Shown: positions 23,043 to 28,912 of the stretch, one piece after another
Layout of the letters: each line of letters starts with the position of its first letter
Numbering within the stretch: position 1 is the first letter of the stretch
From: an uncultured Subdoligranulum sp.
Lineage (GTDB): Bacteria; Bacillota; Clostridia; Christensenellales; CAG-314
Direction of reading: 5' to 3'
DNA: 28,912 bases
NCBI GenBank assembly: GCA_902496185.1
Contig: CABUZX010000015.1
Location: forward strand, 1 to 28,912
Translations under genes and position numbers: made by a program
Notes under the pieces: generated by a model
What the model was told of the DNA's origin: nothing
The model's database searches: none
What the model saw: only the letters and a program-made list of their open reading frames with translations

Positions 23043-23905
23043 TAGTCGTTTTCTCCCAAAAAGAGTGCGCTCGCACCGCAAGGCAACATAATTTCTTCCT
23101 TGGTGGGCAAGCAGACTTCATACGCCTCCACCTTGCCCTTTTTGTTTTGCATACATACGGAAAGCAAATTTTTGAGTACGGTCGGTTGCAACCCCGTAGT
23201 ATAGCTGTTTAGCAAGACAAAAAGCGGGTTTGGCGACAAAACCTTGTTGCAAAGATTCAAAAAGTCGCAAATATTGTCCTCCAACTTCCAAACTTCGCCG
23301 TTGCTACCCCTACCAAAACTCGGCGGGTCCATAATAATTGCGTCGTAAAATTTTCCGCGTTTAATTTCTCGCGAAACGAATTTTGCGCAATCGTCCACTA
23401 TATACCTTACGGGTTTGTCCGACAAGTTAGAAAGGGCAACGTTTTGCTTTGCTCTTTCTACCATATTTTTGGCGCTATCTACGTGACAAACTTCCGCGCC
23501 TGCGCTTAAACACGCAACCGTAGCTCCACCCGTATAGGCAAAAAGGTTTAGCACCTTTATAGGACGGTTGGCTTTTTTTATCAAATCAATGATAATCGCC
23601 CAATTTACCGCCTGCTCGGGAAACAACCCCGTATGTTTAAACCCCATAGGCTTTACGCAAAACTTAAGATCGCGCCAACCCACCGTCCACTCGTTTAACG
23701 GTTTGAAAAACCTCCAACTGCCACCGCCCGTCTCACTTCGGGTGTAGTGACCTGCCAGTTTTGGATAATTTTTTAACGGAGTTTTTGCGTGCCAGATGAC
23801 TTGCGGGTCGGGACGCAACAATATCACGTTCCCCCAACGCTCGAGTTTTTCGCCGTCACCCGTTGCAATAACTTCAAAATCCTTCCACTCGTCGTTAAAT
23901 CTCAT
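23042..23905 (-). CDS. Class I SAM-dependent methyltransferase, RlmI/RlmK-like
   Basis: A 287-aa Rossmann-fold methyltransferase. Motif I is VLNLFAYTGGATVACLSAGA (118-137), followed by HVDSAKNMVERAKQN, and the catalytic-loop DPPSFGRG (193-200), which is the pattern of the COG1092 group that methylates rRNA cytosine C5 or guanine. It lacks the N-terminal PUA domain of full-length RlmI, so it is a short form. It follows ileS by 18 nt with no evident ribosome site and is coupled to a pseudouridine synthase, so an RNA-modification job is likely. Substrate is inferred only. Confidence 0.82.
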   Translation of the reverse strand: MRFNDEWKDFEVIATGDGEKLERWGNVILLRPDPQVIWHAKTPLKNYPKLAGHYTRSETGGGSWRFFKPLNEWTVGWRDLKFCVKPMGFKHTGLFPEQAVNWAIIIDLIKKANRPIKVLNLFAYTGGATVACLSAGAEVCHVDSAKNMVERAKQNVALSNLSDKPVRYIVDDCAKFVSREIKRGKFYDAIIMDPPSFGRGSNGEVWKLEDNICDFLNLCNKVLSPNPLFVLLNSYTTGLQPTVLKNLLSVCMQNKKGKVEAYEVCLPTKEEIMLPCGASALFLGEND

Positions 23906-23923
23906 ATACTTTAAGTTTAAAAA

Positions 23924-26900
23924 CTAAATTTTGTTTATAGAAACGTAAACGGCAAAACCGTTTATGTCAAGTTGTTTGTCCAAAGAATCGTCCTTTGCTT
24001 CTACGCCTGTCAATTGGTCGCACAAAGTATCGCTCATAATTTGATTTTTAAATTTTTCTAAAGCCGTCTTTGCCGTGTCTTGCGCAAAATACGTCACTTT
24101 TATGTGGTCGGTTACAACAAAGTCACTTTCCTTACGCAAAGCCTGAATTTTGCTGACAAATTCTCTTACGAGACCTTCGGCAATCAATTCTTCCGTAAGA
24201 TTTGTATCCAAAACAACGGTAACGCCTTTGTCGCTGGACGCCACGAAACCTTCCTTGTTGGTACTGTTTATCAACAAATCGCTTTCGGCAAAATCAACCT
24301 GCTGTCCGTTGAGTACAACAGAATATATTTTGCCTTCTCTAACCGTATTTACCACTTCGAGAGCGTTGCAGTTAGACAAAAACTGACGTATTGCGCCCAA
24401 CAAACTGCCGTATTTGGGTCCAAGAGTTTTGAGTTGAGGTTTAATTTCGTAGTTGACGTAATTTTCCGCCTCTCCGCCAAATTCAACGGCTTTTACGTTG
24501 AGTTCGTCAAGTAAAATTGACTCTGCTTGCTCGTCGAGCTTTTTGCTACCGATAACAAACATCTTTGCCAACGGCTGACGGTTTTTGATATTGCTGTTGT
24601 TTCGAGCGCTACGTCCCAAAACTACTATATCCATAATTTCCGTCATTTTTTGCTCCAGCTCTTTGTCAATCTTGAACTCGTCCGCCACGGGGAAATCACA
24701 CAAATGCACCGATATTGGCGCGTCGGCAAAAAACGGCGTGACGAGGTTTTGATAAATTTGCTCCGTAACGAAAGGTACGAAAGGCGCTGACAACTTTGCA
24801 AGAGTGACCAAAACGTTGTACAAAGTAGTATAAGCCGATTTTTTGTCCTCCGTCCACTCACTACCCCAATATCTGTCTCTACCACGACGGACGTACCAAT
24901 TGCTGAGTTTAGAAGTAAAGTTTTGTATAGCGCGGGCGGTATCGACTATTTCGTATTTTTCCAACCCTGCGTCAACGGTTTTTATCAAAGTATTGAGCTC
25001 GCTCAAAATCCATTTGTCCATCATAGACAATTTGCAATCGTTTAGGTTGTGTTGGGCGGGATTAAACTTGTCGATTTCCGCATACAAGACAAAAAAGGCG
25101 TAAGTGTTCCACAGCGTCCCCAAAAATTGTCTCTGACTTTCCTGAACGGCTTCGGGATAAAAACGACTGGGCAACCACGGCGCTGACGCCGTATAAAAAT
25201 ACCAACGTGTCGCATCCGCGCCTTGCTTGTCCAAAACAACTTGCGGATCAATGGTGTTGCCCTTGTGCTTGCTCATCTTTAAGCCGTGCTTGTCGCAAAC
25301 GTGCCCCAAAACAATGCAGTTTTTAAATGGTGCTTTGCCAAACAGTAATGTTCCCAACGCCATAAGGGTATAAAACCACCCTCTCGTTTGGTCTACTGCT
25401 TCGCTTATAAAGTCCGCAGGAAAGTTTTGTTCAAATACTTCTTTATTTTCAAAGGGATAATGGTGTTGAGCAAAGGGCATACTGCCACTGTCCAACCAAC
25501 AATCGGCAACTTCCGGCACGCGCTTCATCTTGCCACCGCAATCACAATCCCATACGACGGAATCAATATACGGACGGTGCAATTCTACGTCCTTTTGGCA
25601 ACCGCTTAGTTTAATCAATTCTTCACGACTGCCTACAACGTGAATTTTTCCGCATTTGTCGCATCTCCAAATAGGCAAGGGAGTGCCCCAATATCTTTCA
25701 CGGGAGATACCCCAGTCAATTACGTTTTCCAAAAAGTTACCCATTCTGCCGTCTTTAATGGTTTGTGGCATCCAATTTATACTGTCGTTGGATTTAAGCA
25801 ACTCTTGGCGCATTGCGCTCATCTTTATAAACCAAGATTTGCGAGCGTAATACAAAAGCGGAGTGTCGCAACGCCAACAAAAAGGATAACTGTGCGTGTA
25901 GCGTTGCTCCTTAAACAAAAGCCCTTTAGCTTTTAACATCTGTATAATAGGTTTGTCGGCGTCTTTGCAAAATACGCCCTTTATCTCCGTACAACAATCC
26001 AAAAACTTGCCCCTGTCGTCCACCATTTGAACAAACGGCAAACCGTACTTGACACCCACTTTGCTGTCGTCCTCACCAAAAGCAGGCGCAATATGAACTA
26101 TACCGCTACCGTCCGTCAACGTTACGTAATCGTCACAAGTGACGTACCAAGCTTTTTTGTCCGTTTTGTACCAATCAAACAATGGCTCGTAAGGCTTGTA
26201 CTCCAAATCTTTGCCGAGATATTGCTCCACTACTTCGTACGAAGTGTCGCCAAATACCGACGAAACCAAAGCTTCCGCAAGAATATATTTTGCGCCGTCA
26301 ACGTCAATCTTTAGGTATTTTTGGTTGGGGTTGACGCACAAGGCAACGTTTGAAGGCAACGTCCAAGGCGTGGTCGTCCATGCAATAAAATACGTGTCAT
26401 CTTCGTCCGCGCATTTAAACTTTACAAAAATAGTAGTTTCTTCTACGTCCTTGTAGCCTTGCGCTACCTCGTGCGAAGACAACGCAGTACCGCAACGCGG
26501 ACAATACGGCACTATTTTGTGCCCTTCGTACAACAAACCTTTGTCAAAAACGGTCTTTAACGCCCACCAAACCGACTCAATATAGTTGTCGTCGTAGGTG
26601 ATATAAGGATTGTCCATATCAACCCAATAACCTATGCGCTGACTCATTTCCTCCCAAAGAGACTTGTACTTCCATACGCTAGTTTTGCATTGTTTGATAA
26701 AAGGCTCCATACCGTATTTTTCTATCTCGTGCTTTCCGTCAAGACCGAGTTGTTTTTCCACCTCCAACTCAACGGGCAAACCGTGTGTATCCCAACCGGC
26801 TTTACGCAAAACGGAATACCCCTTCATTATTTTGTAACGAGGTATGATATCCTTCATTACGCGAGTCAAAACGTGCCCGATATGGGGCTTGCCGTTTGCC

Positions 26901-27046
26901 GTGGGCGGTCCGTCGTAAAAAGTAAAAACTTTGTCACCGGAGTTTTTTGTGTTTGTCTTTTCAAAAATCCTATTTTCTTGCCAAAATTTTAATACGTCGC
27001 TTTCTCTCTCTACAAAATTGAGAGTGGTATCAACCTTTTTGTACAT
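23924..27046 (-). CDS. ileS: Isoleucyl-tRNA synthetase (long form)
   Basis: A 1040-aa class I synthetase. HIGH box GKPHIGHVL (HIGH at 55-58), HGLPVE, editing domain with FIAWTTTPWTLPSN and a T-rich pocket, DGSGIVHIAPAFGEDD, zinc-type clusters YCPRCG and CDKCG, LDSGSMPFAQ, and KMSKHKGN near 591. At about 100 residues longer than Staphylococcus-type IleRS and with no C-terminal CxxC zinc finger, it fits the IleRS2 (eukaryote-like) type, which in known cases tolerates mupirocin; tolerance here is inference. An AGGAAGTG ribosome site precedes the ATG. No T-box leader is visible upstream, unusual for a Firmicute ileS. Confidence 0.97.
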   Translation of the reverse strand: MYKKVDTTLNFVERESDVLKFWQENRIFEKTNTKNSGDKVFTFYDGPPTANGKPHIGHVLTRVMKDIIPRYKIMKGYSVLRKAGWDTHGLPVELEVEKQLGLDGKHEIEKYGMEPFIKQCKTSVWKYKSLWEEMSQRIGYWVDMDNPYITYDDNYIESVWWALKTVFDKGLLYEGHKIVPYCPRCGTALSSHEVAQGYKDVEETTIFVKFKCADEDDTYFIAWTTTPWTLPSNVALCVNPNQKYLKIDVDGAKYILAEALVSSVFGDTSYEVVEQYLGKDLEYKPYEPLFDWYKTDKKAWYVTCDDYVTLTDGSGIVHIAPAFGEDDSKVGVKYGLPFVQMVDDRGKFLDCCTEIKGVFCKDADKPIIQMLKAKGLLFKEQRYTHSYPFCWRCDTPLLYYARKSWFIKMSAMRQELLKSNDSINWMPQTIKDGRMGNFLENVIDWGISRERYWGTPLPIWRCDKCGKIHVVGSREELIKLSGCQKDVELHRPYIDSVVWDCDCGGKMKRVPEVADCWLDSGSMPFAQHHYPFENKEVFEQNFPADFISEAVDQTRGWFYTLMALGTLLFGKAPFKNCIVLGHVCDKHGLKMSKHKGNTIDPQVVLDKQGADATRWYFYTASAPWLPSRFYPEAVQESQRQFLGTLWNTYAFFVLYAEIDKFNPAQHNLNDCKLSMMDKWILSELNTLIKTVDAGLEKYEIVDTARAIQNFTSKLSNWYVRRGRDRYWGSEWTEDKKSAYTTLYNVLVTLAKLSAPFVPFVTEQIYQNLVTPFFADAPISVHLCDFPVADEFKIDKELEQKMTEIMDIVVLGRSARNNSNIKNRQPLAKMFVIGSKKLDEQAESILLDELNVKAVEFGGEAENYVNYEIKPQLKTLGPKYGSLLGAIRQFLSNCNALEVVNTVREGKIYSVVLNGQQVDFAESDLLINSTNKEGFVASSDKGVTVVLDTNLTEELIAEGLVREFVSKIQALRKESDFVVTDHIKVTYFAQDTAKTALEKFKNQIMSDTLCDQLTGVEAKDDSLDKQLDINGFAVYVSINKI

Positions 27047-27109
27047 GCTTCACTTCCTTTTGCCCTTTATCTTCGAGCGAAAAATTGTTGTATTTGTTAA
27101 TTTTACAAC

Positions 27110-27138
27110 ATTATACCTTTTTTTGCAAGTTTTTTTAA
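27110..27138 (-). promoter_or_regulatory. Probable promoter of ileS
   Basis: A perfect TATAAT on the minus strand (27110-27115) with only a weak TTAAAA at the -35 position, 17 nt away. A leader of about 60 nt follows and contains a 6-bp hairpin GTTGTA/TACAAC. The leader is too short for a T-box. Confidence 0.5.
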
Positions 27139-27169
27139 TAATTGTATTATTATTTTTGCCCTTTTTAAG

Positions 27170-27198
27170 TTGATTATTTTGACTTTTTGTGCTAATAT
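27170..27198 (+). promoter_or_regulatory. Promoter of the SRP RNA gene
   Basis: TTGATT, 17-nt spacer, TAATAT on the plus strand. Transcription would begin about 7 nt on, at the first paired base of the SRP RNA. Confidence 0.72.
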
Positions 27199-27205
27199 AT
27201 ATTTA

Positions 27206-27468
27206 CTGTGCTATGCGGGGAGCTAGTGGTGCCCTGTTACACGCAATCCACTACAGCGTGGCAGAATGCCAAGGGCGGTCTCGTTTGTGGAAAGCAGGCA
27301 CGAATAAGGAGTGTTGATATCAAGGTCTCGTGCAATGACTCCCTGTGAACCATGTCAGGGCGAGAGCAGCAGCATTAAGCAGTGCGTGTTATGTGCCACG
27401 AGGGTGCTTTGAAGTAGCCACCTGTTCGGATACCGTTTCGGCAAGCGTTGTCAACCTTGGATGCACAG
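27206..27468 (+). ncRNA. ffs: Signal recognition particle RNA, large Firmicute type with Alu domain
   Basis: About 263 nt. The ends CTGTGC and GCACAG pair. The 5' part GGGGAGCTAGTGGTGCCCTG followed by ACACGCAATCCACTA matches the Alu domain of Bacillus scRNA, and the 3' part holds the Ffh-binding helix 8: GAACCATGTCAGG, then a GC-GAGA-GC apical hairpin, then AGCAGCATTAAG. The tetraloop GAGA is of GNRA type in place of the usual GGAA, and the apical stem has two base pairs where three are usual. It targets secretory ribosomes to the membrane with Ffh. It has its own promoter and terminator and is divergent from ileS. Confidence 0.95.
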
Positions 27469-27482
27469 TTTTTGTCAATTCA

Positions 27483-27507
27483 ACTACCGCAAAGCGGTAG
27501 TTTTTTT
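27483..27507 (+). terminator. Rho-independent terminator of SRP RNA
   Basis: Perfect ACTACCGC-AAA-GCGGTAGT stem followed by a run of T, 14 nt after the end of the RNA. Confidence 0.95.
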
Positions 27508-27510
27508 GTT

Positions 27511-27544
27511 AAAAAAGCCATTGGTTTTTCCAATGGCTTTTTTA
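27511..27544 (-). terminator. Rho-independent terminator of the repeat lipoprotein gene
   Basis: AAAAAAGCCATTGG pairs CCAATGGCTTTTTT around a short T-rich loop; it is symmetric and can act both ways. It lies 11 nt after the lipoprotein stop and backs up the SRP RNA terminator. Confidence 0.92.
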
Positions 27545-27555
27545 AACAAATTCCG

Positions 27556-28833
27556 TTACCTTTTATTGTAATATTTATCTTCTATTTCTTGTGCTATTTC
27601 TTCAGTAATAATGCCTTTTTCTTTAGCTTGATTCAAGGTGTAGATTTTTCCATCATTTAATACGTAGGCAATTTTAGCAAAGCCGTGATTCATTATGTCC
27701 ATTTCTTCTGCAGTTGGAGCAGTTGAGGAAGATTTTATCCATGGCGCGCATAAAGAATAAATATAGCTATTACCGTATTTGCCATAATACTTAGTCAAAT
27801 AAAATCTCTCGTACTTTAACTCTTCATAAAAATCATCTTTATATTTTAAACATAATTCATAAGCCGGCGTAAGCAACGTTTCAACCAAATCATCATCTAC
27901 CTGTTGGCTTTTTGTGTGTATTTCAAATATATCATATACGTCTTGATTAGTTATTATTCCCTTGCTTAAGGCTTGATTAATTGAATACATCTCCGTTTTG
28001 TTCATAAATCTAATATAGTTGGACTGATAACCATAACTAAATTCCAATTTATTAATATAATTGTAAGCTACAACACATGCTTGCATACCTAAATAATTGT
28101 ATGAAACAACTGAATAACCGTTATATTCTCCATAATATCTTGCAAGTTGATATAGCTCGGCTTCTTCTTGATATATCAATTCTATACAAGCATTTAGCTT
28201 GTCATAATCTTCCTTATTAAAAGTGTCTAATTTAGCAGTATGAAGTCCAAATATTGTACATAGATTATCAAAAGTAATAATACTTTTTTCGTACGCTTCT
28301 TTTGCCGTATATAACGCATTTTGATAAACTATATATACGTTATTGCGTATATCATATCTAAACTCCATATTTTCTACGTATTCAATATAAGCACCGTTTG
28401 GATAGGCTTTTGGATAACTATCCGTCATAGAAACAATATAAGCATTGCCTATTTTACCGTAGCAATCTAATATTTCTATATTATTTAAATCTACTACATC
28501 TACGTATTCTGATATTGAATTAGCATACGCCGATTTAAATTTGTCAGCTAATTCCTTGGATATATCTAAATCAACGTTAGTTAATTTTTTTGACGGATCT
28601 AAATTATTTATTTTCTCTTGCAGTTTTGCTATTTCTTCCGTCAAATTTGCTATTTGCGCTACGTTATTTGCATTAGTATTTTGCAATTCTGTCAATATTT
28701 CCGTTTGGGTTTGCAACACCTGTTGCAAATCCTCTATCTTTTGTTGCATTTCGTCGGTATTGCTACACCCTACAAATGCAAACAACGATACTACAAGCAA
28801 AGTTACTAAAATTATACTCGTTATTCTTTTCAT
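27556..28833 (-). CDS. Lipoprotein with coiled coil and three internal repeats
   Basis: A 425-aa protein of unknown function. Signal peptide with lipobox FVGC (C23), then a coiled coil about 26-78 with regular heptads (IEDLQQVLQTQTEILTEL and onward). The rest is three copies of one module, at about 124-199, 233-307 and 349-419. Each starts C/Y-YGK/E-Y-nGnxYixS, holds a middle strand, then N-x-iYxlnQAxxKgIIT and a helix with a hydrophobic I/D pattern. The repeats are divergent, so the expansion is not recent. I recall this module in other clostridial lipoproteins but no function. An AGGAGG ribosome site precedes the ATG. Confidence 0.8.
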   Translation of the reverse strand: MKRITSIILVTLLVVSLFAFVGCSNTDEMQQKIEDLQQVLQTQTEILTELQNTNANNVAQIANLTEEIAKLQEKINNLDPSKKLTNVDLDISKELADKFKSAYANSISEYVDVVDLNNIEILDCYGKIGNAYIVSMTDSYPKAYPNGAYIEYVENMEFRYDIRNNVYIVYQNALYTAKEAYEKSIITFDNLCTIFGLHTAKLDTFNKEDYDKLNACIELIYQEEAELYQLARYYGEYNGYSVVSYNYLGMQACVVAYNYINKLEFSYGYQSNYIRFMNKTEMYSINQALSKGIITNQDVYDIFEIHTKSQQVDDDLVETLLTPAYELCLKYKDDFYEELKYERFYLTKYYGKYGNSYIYSLCAPWIKSSSTAPTAEEMDIMNHGFAKIAYVLNDGKIYTLNQAKEKGIITEEIAQEIEDKYYNKR

Positions 28834-28890
28834 AATTTTCCTCCTAAATTTATTACTTTAGTTTGTGTTTTTGAGTTATTTTCTTTTGTT

Positions 28891-28912
28891 GAGATACTTC
28901 GCTTACGCTCAG
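28891..28912. repeat. GC-rich repeat fragment at the right window edge
   Basis: Read on the minus strand it begins CTGAGCGTAAGCGAAGTATC. It resembles the GAGCAACGCGAAGTAT part of the insert at 85-106, and the general pattern of short dispersed repeats in clostridial genomes. Cut by the window end, so full extent is unknown. Confidence 0.45.

Noticed and set aside
27047..27205. T-box riboswitch before ileS
   Set aside because: The leader is too short and no AGGGTGG-type antiterminator sequence or specifier stem can be seen.
27220..27232. GGAGCTAGTGG shared by the SRP RNA and the plus strand of the tRNA-Thr locus
   Set aside because: Eleven bases only, in unrelated structural contexts; in the SRP RNA it belongs to the conserved Alu domain, so it is chance.
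1..28912. CRISPR array, insertion sequence or prophage
   Set aside because: No regularly spaced repeats, transposase, integrase or phage genes were found; the only repeats are the tRNA-associated ones and the edge fragments.

Overview
The window reads as a chromosomal segment of a low- to mid-GC Firmicute, most likely an uncultured member of the Clostridia. The evidence is a large Bacillus/Clostridium-type SRP RNA with an Alu domain, SpoVG, a SpoVB/YabM-like flippase next to MazG, Mfd next to Pth, Gram-positive lipoprotein signals, strong AGGAGG-type ribosome binding sites and near-consensus SigA promoters. No outer-membrane genes are seen. Lineage is inferred from gene content only. Almost every gene is on the minus strand; only spoVG and the SRP RNA are on the plus strand.

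Layout, left to right. (1) 1-252: an intact tRNA-Thr(CGU) with its terminator, preceded on the plus-strand map by a broken copy of the tRNA 3' half interrupted by a 45-nt GC-rich repeat. (2) 278-4688: transcribed pgk > tpiA > gpmI, then secG > smpB > tRNA-Thr, i.e. lower glycolysis followed by protein export and ribosome rescue. (3) 4719-8239: a flippase, mazG and dus, tightly overlapping. (4) 8539-11904: a five-gene zinc (or related metal) uptake cassette with its own consensus promoter: small His/Cys membrane protein > ZnuA-like lipoprotein > ATPase > permease > small CC-motif lipoprotein. (5) 11965-17974: pth > mfd, then a PrsA/SurA-like foldase from its own promoter; the foldase ends in a His-rich tail. 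(6) 18007-19867: murC divergent from spoVG. (7) 19932-27138: ileS > methyltransferase > RluA-type pseudouridine synthase, then a large membrane-anchored surface protein from its own promoter. (8) 27170-28912: SRP RNA, then convergently a lipoprotein with a coiled coil and three internal repeats.

The pth-mfd-(prsA)-yabM-mazG order matches a gene neighbourhood well known in Bacillus and Clostridium; the metal cassette sits inside it where spoVT is often found, so it looks like an insertion into a conserved block.

The most interesting points are: the metal cassette with two uncharacterised metal-ligand-rich partners and a ZnuA that lacks the usual third histidine; two or three genes with no Shine-Dalgarno sequence whose -10 box lies exactly 6 nt before the ATG, suggesting leaderless mRNAs; the disrupted tRNA-Thr repeat; and a 53-nt nested hairpin in the only near-300-nt gap. 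I found no CRISPR array, transposase, integrase or complete mobile element.
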